From: Blastobasis lacticolella
Taxonomy: Eukaryota > Arthropoda > Insecta > Lepidoptera > Blastobasidae
Assembly (NCBI GenBank): GCA_905147135.1
Contig: LR990044.1
Span: 19,723,622-19,787,621, forward strand
Direction of reading: 5' to 3'
Length of the DNA: 64,000 bases
A program made the translations under genes and the position numbers. Under the pieces are notes generated by a model, which had not been told where the DNA came from, did no database searches, and saw only the letters and a list, made by a program, of their open reading frames with translations. Shown here piece after piece: positions 9,462-20,746 of this stretch (its first letter is position 1; every line of letters starts with the position of its first letter).

Positions 9462-10330
9462 AATTACCGCATTACATTATAGGTATCAACAGCTGTAATC
9501 ATTCAAAAAACAAGATATGTCGCCAGTCGCCACCCCATTTTACGGGCACGTAAAGTTACAGCTCCAACCCATTAGGGCGGGGGCATAATGACAAAGCGAC
9601 GCTGGTTACTCGGGATTCACGACCGTCGATAAACGGCCTAATTGCCAAACATTCCGGTCAAAGCGAGGCCTTAGAGACGTGAAGATGTTTGAGGCTTTAG
9701 GATTGCTTTGTGGTTTGCAATTGAATATAATAGTTTTGCGGGTGTTGTAAGTAACAAGGCCAAGATAATGACCTAGCTGAACTGAATTCAAACCGACATC
9801 TCCTATGCTTTTTGATACCTCGAATTGATTAAGAATTGCACGTTGTCATCGTGACAAGAATTGCATGTTGGTCGGCGGCTGCCGTCGCCGTGACGTCCGC
9901 GTGTAGTCGACGCGACGACTGCACGCTAACGGCAGTTGAAGATACGCTGCAAGATGACAGCAGCAACTGCCAGTAATGAATGCAGTTTATCTGACTATAA
10001 AACGTCAACATCGGCGGCTGACGTTGACGCTACAGCTTTAGCGACGCGCTAACTGCACACGGACTGCACGGCGACGGGACGTAGCCAGCTGTTGACACCG
10101 TGCTGACCGTGTATAAGCATGCTAGCCGTTTTGAAACTCAGGCAGATCGCTATCGGAACACTAGATATTAAGAGTGAGGTAAGGAGTATTTACAAAGATA
10201 TTGCGTGGGTTGGGTATCTCTGGGCGGTTGGTAAATAAGTTCTGGTAATAACCTAACTAAAATCAATTGGAAAGTTAGGTACCTTCATGGCTGAGCAATT
10301 TTTTTTGCTCTGTAGGTAACCTAACCGACA
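9462..10330. other. No recognised gene; contains a GC-rich island
   Basis: The part from about 9870 to 10120 is GC-rich, with repeated CGGCGGCTG, ACTGCAC and GCAGTT motifs in both orientations. This may be a decayed foldback element. I could not find convincing ends, and no frame looks coding. Confidence 0.35.
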
Positions 10331-10566
10331 GAAAAAGTCGGATAACCCCCGACCAAGTTTACTTATACTCCAATATTTTGTAAACTACTGAACCGATTTT
10401 AATAAAACAAAGCTTAGAAATAGCTTGATTAAACTGGTTTCCATATAGACAAAACCGCATCTAAATCGGTCCATCCGTTTTGGAGCTACGATGCCACAGA
10501 CAGATACACAAAGCCACAGACACACACGTCAAACTTATCACACACCTATTTTCCGTCGTCGGTTAA
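10331..10566 (-). repeat. Interspersed repeat of unknown class
   Basis: It begins with a small hairpin around AAAAGTCGG / CCCCCGAC. It contains GAACCGATTTTAATAAAAC and ends in ACAGACACACACGTCAAACTT ... GTCGGTTAAAAA. The A-rich end and internal phrases are typical of insect interspersed repeats, but class and orientation are uncertain. Confidence 0.4.
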
Positions 10567-10890
10567 AAACTGACACGAACATCTTCAATACTTCATGATC
10601 ATACATCCGTAGCTAATAACTGAGGGCTGGGAAAGCAATTTGATTCACTTTCGGCTCCGACGTATGTGCTGCAACAGCAGGGTCCGTCAAATTCAACTAC
10701 ATTCACACATATTATTATATTGCTGTTCAGACCTGTAATCTAATTTTACGGGCTTTCGTAAAGGAACGAAGTTTACTTTGACTTGCCATCATTTTCATCG
10801 TTGGGTCTTTCCCTCGAAAAGTAAAACTAATAAATTAAGAAGTACCTTTATTATTTATTTGTTTTACTTTTGGAGGTAAAGTATTAAACT

Positions 10891-11901
10891 CAGGGGCGTA
10901 GCTACCGCCGTATCTGCCGTATCAATTATACGGGGCCCCCGGGCTATAGGGGCCCCCAAACGTGTATAAGCAAAAACTCGTTGTCTATAATTTCAGTTTA
11001 ACTTTCCCTATTTCCCGATAAAAATAATTATTTTATAGAATTTCAGACCAGGGTCGGAGCCCCCCTCAGCAAAAAGACAATTTAAATCAAGTGATACAAT
11101 CCGTTTTCATTCACCTTTCGTTTAAGAGATATTTATCATTTTTATTTAAAAAAAATAAAACAAGACAACGTAGTGCCCTCCACGCGCACTCATTTATCAG
11201 ATGGCAAAAATGGCAACAATTTTGATCTCATATTGAAAATTTCATATTTTCAACACTATCGGTAGCACCAAAGGCTTAAGAAACTCCTTACTCCGTTCTT
11301 TCCTAAACGGGTCATATGGACCTGGTTTATAATAATCTTGGCCCACACGCATAATCGTCTTGGCTCACACGCAATCAATCTTTGAATTAGTCTGTTTTCA
11401 AGTTAATTATGGAACGTTTTGATAGCCAAAATATCAAGAAATTTCGAGTTCTTACGCTCGCTCATTAACTGTTCGTGAACTTGATTTTATTATATAATCT
11501 CGTCAAAAATTTCGAGATAGCCCGGCGCTTTCGACATATTGCTGATTTTACGGAATTTTTTATTTAAATCGCGCAAGGATTTAATGGATACATTAAAAAG
11601 AATTCGAGCTCGCTGCGCTCGCTCATTCAATGGTATATGTTATAATCGCGCAAGGTAATAATATAGCCAAGCCAAAGGCCAATATATCAAAAATTCCTAG
11701 CCCTACCTAGCCTTGCGAACCTGACTGTTAGAGTCTATTGTCACACAAATGTAGTGCTCGCTATGCTAGTCCATTTATTGACTTAAGCTGAGACTAGGAT
11801 TTAAGTTACTCTTTAGTACCCCCCGTAGTTATAGGTATCTGCTAGGGGGGGCCCTACATAACTATTGATACGGGGCCCCCGAAGGGCACGCTACGCCACT
11901 G
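10891..11901. mobile_element. Non-autonomous hAT element, 1011 bp
   Basis: The ends are CAGGGGCGTAGC and GCTACGCCACTG, short inverted repeats of the CAGNGGCG type. They are flanked by the perfect 8-bp duplication ATTAAACT at 10883-10890 and 11902-11909. Subterminal GGGGCCCC-rich blocks mirror each other. No transposase frame survives; the interior is AT-rich with two CTCGCTCATT phrases. The 8-bp TSD and CA-G termini place it in the hAT superfamily. It would need a transposase made elsewhere. Confidence 0.85.
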
Positions 11902-11909
11902 ATTAAACT

Positions 11910-12427
11910 CCATACATACATAACATACACACACACACTCCTGTATCCCATAGCGGTAAGCAGAGGCCTTCATTATCTGTATTATTTCAATTACCACCAC
12001 TGTTGCGAGAGGACCCCAAACACCTGCAAATACAAGATACAACATAGCAAGTAGTTGCTATGGCAGCCACGTCGTCGTGTCCCGGATGATTTATTGTGCC
12101 GGGAGGCCGCGCTGTGAATTTGAATCAGTGGGAACGAAGAGAGATTTATTCAGCACTAGATATTGGATTGACGGCGAGAACGTTGATCGTGTAATTATAA
12201 TAACGTATCAGTAAAAACCAGTGACAGATAATTTTACTCGATCATAATTACGTCCATAACGTAATTAAAATGAAACGCGTCACCGCAACACGATACCCGC
12301 TATTTTAATAAAAAAATAATCAAACAGGGTATTTAACTTGCTGTTGGTTCTGATTGAAGTATGGTATTATAAATAATTATTAATAATAATTGAAGAGTGT
12401 CGTAGAAGGCGACTAATGTAAAAAAAA
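11910..12427. other. No recognised gene
   Basis: Low-complexity CA-rich patch near 11920-11940, then ordinary AT-rich sequence. Nothing codes convincingly. Confidence 0.35.
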
Positions 12428-12776
12428 TCATCATCTTCACGTTGCACGTTGTGCTCTCGCGCGCCAGGGCTAAGGTTCCTTCTGAATATATGAATGTCCA
12501 GAATTTGGCAGATCAGGGAATACAGTGGAAGGACAGCCATTTGACTTCCGTAACCCGATTAATAGGGGAACCTGAATAAATTAAATTGTGGTTACACATT
12601 CAGCTGCCTGAATGTGCAGGTCCCATTACGATGTTTTCCCTCACCGTAAGAGCATCGGTTTAACTAATGTACACAGCTCAGAAAAGAGTCATTGGTATAT
12701 AGCGGCACTGGGGTTTGAATCCGGAACCTCACGCTTACGAGTCGGACCCCTTAACCACTAAGCCACCGACGCTCTC
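12428..12776 (-). repeat. SINE-A, near full length (reverse)
   Basis: On the reverse strand the head GAGCGTCGGTGGCTTAGTGG and a B-box-like GGATTCAAACC are followed by the complete body and a GAAGATGATGATT end. This is one of the longest SINE-A copies here. Promoter boxes are recognisable but mutated. Confidence 0.75.
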
Positions 12777-13224
12777 AACGTTTACATCACCTTTTAAAGC
12801 GACTAATAATAGAGTAAATCAGAAAGTGGGCAGCGGTATTTTCTGTAATGTATTTTTAACACCCGAGCTACATCCCGCTTGGCAAGCGTTGAGATTAAGG
12901 CAATGTCCTCAACTAATGTGGGTTCTGGCTCTGGGCTCGTGGGCTAACTAGGCAGTTTATTGTTATGGGATCTTGATGTCAGTGTTTTTATTCATCGCCA
13001 TCTCACTAGCTTCGTTTAACTACATTTTCATTTCGTCAGTAGGTTACTTAACATTTTTGTAGTACAGCGATACTATAAAAATAGTTGCTAAATAAAAAAT
13101 TTAAATAGACATATTTTACTTTATACCAAAAAACTAAGTACCGGCTAATCTTCCCAATATTTTTATACTATTGCGGTAAACCTGTACGCCGACCACCACC
13201 ACTATGTAGGTACTACTGGTACTG
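12777..13224. other. No recognised gene
   Basis: AT-rich intergenic-type sequence without a convincing frame or repeat boundary. Confidence 0.35.
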
Positions 13225-13415
13225 GGTCCCCCCCCTCCTCAATCGGTTCCTTAATGCTGACGATCGTGACTCTGCCGACGTAGCAAGGACGTTCTCGTTC
13301 TCCATGAGGCCTCCTGCAGGGCTGCGCTCACCGGCATTTCCAGACATTCCGACACCTGGTTGAGCCATCACTTGGGGCTTCGGCCTCTTGGTCTTCTACC
13401 TTCCACGGTACCTGT
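13225..13415 (-). pseudogene. RTE-like LINE C-terminal remnant
   Basis: The reverse strand reads GRRPRGRSPK, a stop, then WLNQVSECLEMPVSAALQEA and a terminal HDRQH before a stop. This is the pattern of the C-terminal end of RTE-type ORF2 (compare GRPPTRWTDDLVRIAG in the intact region near 44840). It is short and interrupted, so it is not functional. Confidence 0.55.
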
Positions 13416-13458
13416 TACAATTAGTACAGTACTAAATATCGATACTTTAATAGCATAT

Positions 13459-13720
13459 GGCCGTGTGGTGTCCGGCAGAGTAGAATAGCACCAACCCCTT
13501 ACACTCATGGGTGTCGTACAAGGCGACTAATGTTTTCGAGGCACAAGATCAAGAGTCTCCGTATTCTGGAAAATGGGCAGCAGCATTTTCCATTGTTATA
13601 TTTAACCACTGCGATCTCCAACCCGCCTGCCAAGCGAGATTATGGTAATAACCTCCCCTTTCGTGGGAGAGGCCCTAAGTCCTGCAGTGGACTGTTACGG
13701 GCTGTGATGATGATGATGAT
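13459..13720 (+). mobile_element. RTE-derived non-autonomous retroelement (copy 2)
   Basis: 262 bp, from GCCGTGTGGTGTCCGGCAGA to a (GAT)n tail, with the 8-bp TSD TAGCATAT at 13451-13458 and 13721-13728. The internal ACTGCGATC / CCAACCCGCCTGCCAAGCG block also occurs in the RTE LINE 5' region at about 41833-41865. This is the best-defined sense copy of the family. Confidence 0.85.
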
Positions 13721-14336
13721 TAGCATATTCCAACGTAACGTAACCATTGCCTGTACAGATTTTATATCATAGTAAAAAATATTAGGGGAACTTTTAAAAT
13801 TTGCTCTATTGGAAAACAATTTTTTTTTTCTGACCTGCACTTTTAGATTTTTGGTCCAAAAATGTAAACGTGAGTGACGTGATGTGATTTCTTTTGTACG
13901 TCAATATAGTATTTCCACAAGGACTGATACAGCATTGTGGAGATGTTGATAAATTAAGTTATTATGCCTCACAAGTCACATCACTGAACCTTAACATGCC
14001 TTCTATAGTTTAGGAATAATTGATCAACATGACCAACATCACTTGTCTCCAGCGTTAGTTCAACAGTACGCAGATGTGGCTCAAAATATCACTACAGCAG
14101 CTACATCACAGCACTTAATAAATCTGGATCCCAACCGCGCAGTAGCTACATAAATAAACTTACAACCCTCCCCTAAACGTGACTACACGCTGGAGCCATT
14201 CTAAATCATTTTCGTGAATTGTAGTGATATGTAGGTAGGTGCAAACAGTACTGTTGCTGAACTACATTTTGGTACAATGTCGCAATAAATTGCTTTGTAA
14301 AATCAAAGCAAGAAGTTAAAGTACAGGTGATTAAAT

Positions 14337-14416
14337 GTGTAACCATGATTGAATCTGGTCAGGTTTCCATTAACGGAGTCACAGAGCTCAGATGGCAGTC
14401 GCTCCACTGTAACTAG
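14337..14416 (+). repeat. SINE-A 3' fragment
   Basis: Matches the body segment AACCATGATTGAATCTGGTC to GTCGCTCCACTGTAACT. Head and tail are missing. Confidence 0.6.
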
Positions 14417-14589
14417 ATATTTTATTTTTAAGGTGCACCCCGTCTGCCTTCCTTATTTTGCCCTGTCTCTTCCGTAGGTCTGCTGTAAGATATTTCTTAT
14501 AAAGTAAGCTGTTATCTTACCTGTTGTCTTGTTTATCTTAATGACAATATATTATCCCTCTTATTGTGCATAATAAACTTTAAAAAAAA

Positions 14590-14835
14590 GTACCGAGTGG
14601 TTCAATGGTCAACACCACCGGTCTGCTAAGCAAGAGGTCCCGGGTTCGATTCCCAGCCGGGCAGAAAATGTAATGATGAATTTTAATTTCTGTTACGGGT
14701 CTGGGTGTTCTATGCATAATAAGTATGTATTTAAAAAAGTATTTAAGTAGTATATCAGTTATCTAGCACCCATAGCACAAGCTTTGCTTAGTTTGGGACT
14801 AGATGGCGCTGTGTGAATTTGTCCTCGAATATTTA
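14590..14835 (+). repeat. SINE-B, near full length
   Basis: It has an A-box-like GAGTGGTTCAATGG, a B box GGTTCGATTCC, and the complete body to GATGGCGCTGTG. It follows directly on an A-rich tail (AAAAAAAAG) that closes a different, unidentified repeat end. Confidence 0.75.
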
Positions 14836-14857
14836 TTATATTTTTTATTTTTTATTA

Positions 14858-14914
14858 TTACCTACCTGATCTGCCATCTGGCATCTGGATCCTGATCAAG
14901 GACCCCTGGCCCGT
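14858..14914 (+). repeat. SINE-A fragment (short)
   Basis: Short match to CCTGATCTGCCA and GATCA(T/A)GG near the SINE-A 3' end. Diverged. Confidence 0.35.
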
Positions 14915-15119
14915 ACGCACGCAAGCTTAATTAGACTGAAGCGTACACATAAGAACTAACAAATTTGATGTGAGTGCTAATGGTATTAAAATAAAATGCA
15001 AATAATTTCCGTTTACAAAGATTCCCGCTCCGAAAAGAGAGAGAGCTTGTAAGGCGGTATGACCTCACTTGTTAGATTTAAAGAGACCAAATATAATCGA
15101 CGACGTCGCTTTATAGAAT

Positions 15120-15412
15120 AAGTACTACATCGACAGGGAGTTCACCCTCACACCTTGGAGCCAAATTGGTCGCGAACTGTGCGGTTCCAAAGGAACTTTC
15201 CCACGCACACTAAGGTTGTGAAATGAACTACCTGGAAAGGTTTTCCCTGGAGAGTACAACATGGAGTTCTTCAAGAAAGGGGTTAAAAGGTTTTTACGGG
15301 GTCGTCAACGCGTGGGTGATGCCCCTGGTATTGCAAACGTCCATAGGCTGCGGTGACTGCTTACCATCAGGCAGGCCGCAAGCTTGCTTGCCACCTTAGT
15401 GGTATAAAAAAA
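15120..15412 (+). pseudogene. Non-LTR LINE C-terminal end with 3' UTR and poly-A
   Basis: A frame reads NELPGKVFPGEYNMEFFKKG, continues to the end of the C-terminal tail (APGIANVHRLR) and meets a stop. A short 3' UTR follows with CTTACCATCAGGCAGG and an A-rich tail. Upstream the reading is broken. This is the terminus of the reverse transcriptase ORF of a jockey/CR1-like element, retroposed and 5'-truncated. Confidence 0.65.
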
Positions 15413-15484
15413 GAAATACTAGTCTTATTCAGCGGTTTTCACCTGCCGGCAGTTCGGATCTCTGTAAACATTCAACTTTCAACT

Positions 15485-16020
15485 GCGCCAGCCGTCGGAC
15501 AAGATTCAGAGACATACAGCGTACTCTTCGAGAGATTCAGGTCCAAGCCAATGGACCTGAACTCTCGCATGTGGGGCTGTAGATCCTGCAATACTGTATT
15601 TGCGTCACCTCCTAGGGTTCCATCGTCCAAGTAGAGCTCGTCTAGTCTAAGATGACGCGCCCCACTACTTAGTTAGTTGATTTCGATGTGTGAGTGCAAA
15701 TATTAATAGCGACACTTCATCTGTGTGGGAGCCAATAAACGGCGCGTGCTCCGACGTTTGAATCTTACCGGCAATTGAATGACCAATTACAACGGCATTT
15801 GTATATGTATTGCGTCCATATTTTAAACTTGCTTGTGTGCGTTAATGCGATAGTGGGGCGCGTCATTTTAAATTAGACGAGCTCTACCAGACGTTGAATT
15901 TAGAATTTAGCTTTTCGAGTATGGGGAGGATCGCGAGATCAAAAATGGCCGGCCCGAGTGGATCACCTTGCTGGCAGCGACCTCTAAATGCAAGAGGTGG
16001 CTCTTGTACACTAAAGAAAA
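15485..16020 (-). pseudogene. Non-LTR reverse transcriptase remnant split by a MITE
   Basis: On the reverse strand, 16015-15888 reads PPLAFRGRCQQGDPLGPAIF and DLAILPILEKLN, the RT segment before the catalytic motif. The frame resumes beyond the MITE with LDDGTLGGDANTVLQDLQPH and ends about 15485. The MITE (15634-15884) sits exactly inside the YLDD codons. The protein would have copied element RNA by target-primed reverse transcription. The surviving piece covers only RT motifs about 4-6, so the element was already partial. Confidence 0.7.
15634..15884. mobile_element. MITE, 251 bp, TA target site (copy 2)
   Basis: Same terminal inverted repeats and exactly the same length as the copy at 6362-6612. 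It is flanked by TA at 15632-15633 and 15885-15886. The two copies differ by scattered substitutions, so neither insertion is very recent. Confidence 0.8.
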
Positions 16021-16039
16021 AATACGTGTCCGATATTTT

Positions 16040-19000
16040 TTGACAGTCTCTGACGGACTTTTGCGACTTTTAAGTCTCATTAGTTTAATCTTTGTAATTG
16101 AATCACTGATAGATATTTAAAATATATCGAAAAAAAGAAAAATATCTATTCAAATTCTCAACAAAAGAAACGAATTCTTTATTCTCGCGTACTTCAGTCT
16201 CACAAAAATTCGCGTTGTCTCAATCATTAACGGTCTGCGACCAACCCTTCCGTGGCTTAGCGGTCCTTTGGTTATTATACTTAGCACGCCCTTCTCAAGT
16301 TGGATTAATCTATTCATAGTGGATTTGCACCACTGTGTTATACTAATGTTCAATAACAAGACGGTGAGATCGCGGCTCTTGAACGTGTTGCTCAAACGAG
16401 CAGTTGAATAGCTAATTACACACATACACACACACATACGCAAACGTTATTACTATGTTCATTTATCATTATTATTTTATCATTGTTATTATTATTTTAT
16501 CCGTATCTGAACAAATCTATGGTTACTTTGCTGTTTGGTATTGTAACGATCACTATGTACCATGAGCTCGTCACCGTACATTTATTTATATATCATATGG
16601 TTGTAGTTGATGGACTTGGAAATGAATACGCATATCATACACAGAGCAGTGTGTGGTTAAAAAATAGTTTGCTTATCATGATTTCTTTTAACAAATGCTC
16701 TCAAATACTTAACCAAAACTTGGTTTTGTAATAAACTTAAACAATTTATTTGACGATAAGAGAAATATTTTACTTCAAACGCCCGTAATAAATTTACGCT
16801 ATTGATTGGTTGGACGACAGGCAAAATATCGTGAATATCTTAAATGTTTGGCGTCAAGTATGGGACTCAAGAAAAATACTCACAAGTGATAGTGATGTGA
16901 AATTCATACAAATACGTTCCATCGAAATATCGAAATAAATAATTAAATAAAAGCACACCTAAATATTAAACGAGTCTAGAATTTAATTTTAATGTACTTG
17001 TTTGATGACTCAAATGGATTTGCTTCATAAGAATTAAATATCTCTATACTCAGTCTGATGAAACATTACATCGAGTTTATAGTACCTAAAATGTCTTTAT
17101 ATTGTTTACTTATAACTCCCTACATTATAAATTTTGGTCTAAAGAAATTACACATCGAATCCATTTGCTCACGTATTTTTGTTTGCGTTTTTTAAATGTA
17201 ATCGACTCGATAAATAAATAAAACGTCGTATGCACACATCCCTAGCTGTTGTAACATTTAACTATTTTCGGTTTATCAGGAACATTTTGTAAAATTTATG
17301 GATGTGCGAACGTTATAAGAGCAGTCGCTTTAGACCTCATAAACTTAGAAATATTTCATTTTTTGTTTGTTTGAAATATTGAACTGTGGGAATTTTGACG
17401 ATAACGATTTAAAGCAAGGTGGCCAGAGTAGTAGAAACGGGACAGTCAGCCCTTGGGTCGCGTCGCGTGAACATCATCGTATCCATTTCCGTAATTAAGA
17501 AAACCCAGGCTTTTCCAAATTTCTTCGAAAAATTCATTACAACTCGCGTGTAGTTTGTTAAATTTATTAGTGCTTCATTATTTTGTGTTATCATCCAGCT
17601 TTGTGTCGTTTCTTTAGTTCTCTATCTATTTCTTAATCTACGTAGTGTCAGTGATTTGGTTTGTTTTACATTTGTCTTTGTTTCTAAGTTTCGAAAGCGT
17701 AAGTTACATTCTCATTACATTTGTGGTAGTTAAGAGTATTTATTTGGGCTCTTAGAGATTTCAATATAAGTGTGAAAGGTGATTAAAACACAATATTTTG
17801 AGGAAAATATTACCAAATTAAATATCATCAGTACTCACCCTCACTGAATAAAAAACTATAAAACTAACCTGGGACACAGTTTCGGATGTGACATCGAATA
17901 CACTCTAAGAGAATGAGTCCGGCACGAATCCCGACTTGGTCTTCGATGGCCTAGGCGCTCTAACTAAGTCTACGCCTAGGTTTGCCGCCGAATTCTGGTA
18001 CGATTTTGGCCCATGTTCCGTTTAATACCCTTTGTGCTTTTAAAGCTTAAATGACATTTTCCTACGGACATGAATCTCGAGTTTGGATCGAAACCTGGCC
18101 CGAGTCGTTATCGTCCCTCACTAGGCACACAACTTACACACGCGAAGTAAATAAAATTTAAATAATAGTCTCTCCTTTGACTCGTGAGTCGATAGGTAGG
18201 ACCATAATAATGCCTGACGAGATGATCGGAATATGTGTGACGGTTTGAGCGAAGTAGACAATAGGTCACTGGTTCGTTTGATTTCGAAGGCTTTGCTGGT
18301 TGGCTGAGATATGAGGTGTGATGGGAGTCTCAGTTCCTTATCGATTAGGTAGGTTTTCCGAGACCTAATGGCCTCTATTCTATATTATTTAAGTAAGGCT
18401 ATGGTTAGGGTTTCGTAATCATAGGGTTAGAGTGGCCACAGAAGAAAGAAGAATCCGTTGCCGTTTCGAGTGCTGTCAAAGCTAAGTCGCATGTTTACTT
18501 TACTTATACCTTGTTTGATTTTTTGTACAAATTTTATAAATTGTTTGACTATTTCGATTTGCGTGGATTACATTTAAATCATCTTATTTATGCGGATTTA
18601 TGTTTCATTCGTTTCATTTTTAAGGATTTTGATACTTTTATTTAGGTGAACTAAATTTTATTCATTTGCGATAATCTTCCGAATATTCGTGCGGTTGAAT
18701 TACAGAGAATTGCTATAAAACTTACATATTCCTTGGGACGTTTTTCAAAATGTGTACACAACGTAATAGGTCTGAAAATTTAAATCAATAACTAGACAAT
18801 CACTTGCTTACGGCCAAATTACAATATGTGAAAAGATATTTATTATGTTATGTCTACTCTTTATAGGTAGATACTCGTATGTGTGTATTTATACAGACAG
18901 ATAGGTATTAGGGTGACTGAGAATACAGTATTCTTAGCTTCACTAATCCCATTTGTAAATTGCAGTTTTGTAATTGGCAGTACCACTTTTATCTGTATCT

Positions 19001-19599
19001 GATTGTAAACAAATGTACATTGCTGTAAGACTGTGAAATAAATAAATAAATAATTAAGTTTTGCTTGTTGTTATATGTTTATTTAATTTTTTTACAATTA
19101 TACATAAAACCAAATGTTTTTTTTGTATTATTTTTCTGATATAATTATTATTTAGTAATCTACTTTGCGTTTAACAAATAACTGTTTAACAATGTCAAAG
19201 TATTAAAACTATTGTTTTGTTAAATACGAAATAATGGAGAAATATGAGGATGGAGGATGAATAGCCTCTGCAATAGGAATGACGATCATTCGACGGCCCA
19301 CATTTTTAAAGAAAAGCTTCAGCACCTGTATTCACAAACATTAAACCATGCGTTTTCATAGTGCACATCTGCTAATTGAACGCACTGTGTTCACGACGGC
19401 GACGTTCACGAATTTAATAACAGCTGTATATATTACCTATGTTGATGAATAAATGAAATTGAATTGAATTGACGGCTCTCTGATTGGTCAATTTCGTCAA
19501 TTTTGACAAGCGCATAGTGGAAATCGCAGTTGGAATCCAGTGCGTTCACTTCGCGTATTACGCGTAAGGCTTCATGTAGTAATGCCACTGGGAACACTA
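16040..19599. other. TE-poor AT-rich stretch without a recognised gene
   Basis: The longest part of the window with little recognisable repeat. Short frames (16150-16443 on the reverse strand, 16483-16731 forward, 17409-17594 reverse) have no domain pattern or start context I would trust. Near 19010-19050 a TGTGAAATAAATAAATAAAT end looks like a retroposed 3' end. The stretch could be intron or intergenic DNA of a host gene, but I see no exon that supports this. Confidence 0.4.
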
Positions 19600-19702
19600 T
19601 AATTGTCTCCGTGTTTTATGTACTTTTTTTTTGTGTTAAATGTAAATCATCATGTCATGGCGTCCTTTGTAATAAATATTTTCTTTCCTTCTTTCTTTCT
19701 TT
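19600..19702 (+). repeat. 3' end of an interspersed repeat with T/C-rich tail
   Basis: Ends GTAATAAATATTTTC followed by CTTTCTTTC-type repeats, like 3425-3541. Class unknown. Confidence 0.4.
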
Positions 19703-20472
19703 AATGTTTCAGAATGTGTGCATCTGACTTTCACCTTTTTCCAGATTCTTTATTATGTGATACATAGGTGATATGGATACATGAAAAGTGTTCTATGCTC
19801 TGCTTTATTATGGCGTACAAAATATATAGGTTAATTTGTAAATTAATAAATGCTTTTCGTAAAAAAGGAGAAATAAATGTTAACTCTGAGTTTGATATTT
19901 TCCGAAAAGGACTTGAGTGTCTACTCTCAACCGGTGTAAACGTATTAAAAGATGTAATAATGAATGAGACAGAAGGGATATGTCAGGATCGTAGGTTAGC
20001 GCTAGCACTCAATAGTGTCTGACTAATCTGAGAATGAGGCGTTGTTTTAATTATAGCGGCCCTGCGACGGGTAGTTTTGAGGTCTCCTATTTATCAGGCG
20101 ACGTCCGTCGTACGACCATAATCATTCCTATTGGGAGAATTTCCGAGAGCCGATTAAAAAGAAAAAGCAGTTCAAATAATTGTAATAAACACAACAAATC
20201 GAAACGAGACCGTTAGATGTCACATGTACACATAAATGTACACATTTTGCGCTTTCATCTCAGAAAATGTAATAAAACTAAGTATTTTTCACGAAACACC
20301 TTTCCGAGTAACTTCGGTTACCAAATTAAATACTTGAGAATGCTGTCTAAGCAGCGCCATCTAGTGAGGCACGCCGAACTACACTTTTACTTTTTAAAGT
20401 GACTGTCTGAAAATCCCCTATTAATAATATAATGGTCGTGCGACTATGGACGACGAACTTCGGCCAACCAAT

Positions 20473-20737
20473 CATCATCATCATCACAACCCGTAACAGT
20501 CCACTGCAGGATTAAGGGCCTCTCCCACAAAAGGGGAGGGTATTGCCATAATCTCCACGCTTGGCAGGCGGGTTGGAGATCGCAGTGTTTAAATAGTTAT
20601 AACAATGGAAAATGCTGCTGCCCATTTTCCAGACTACGGAGACTCTTGATATTTTGCCTCGAAAACATAAGTCGCCTTGTACGACACCCATGAGTATAAA
20701 GGGTTGGTGCTATTCTACTCTGCCGGACACCACACGT
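20473..20737 (-). mobile_element. RTE-derived non-autonomous retroelement (copy 3)
   Basis: 265 bp on the reverse strand, from ACGTGTGGTGTCCGGCAGAG to a (GAT)n tail. The perfect 9-bp TSD CCAACCAAT lies at 20464-20472 and 20738-20746. Its sequence is close to copy 2 at 13459-13720. Frames inside it are not genes. Confidence 0.85.
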
Positions 20738-20746
20738 CCAACCAAT

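Noticed and set aside
16483..16731. 82-codon hydrophobic frame
   Set aside because: AT-rich sequence yields hydrophobic residues by composition. No start context or homology recognised.
19768..20022. 84-codon frame
   Set aside because: No homology, signal or splice context that I could recognise; not distinguishable from noise.
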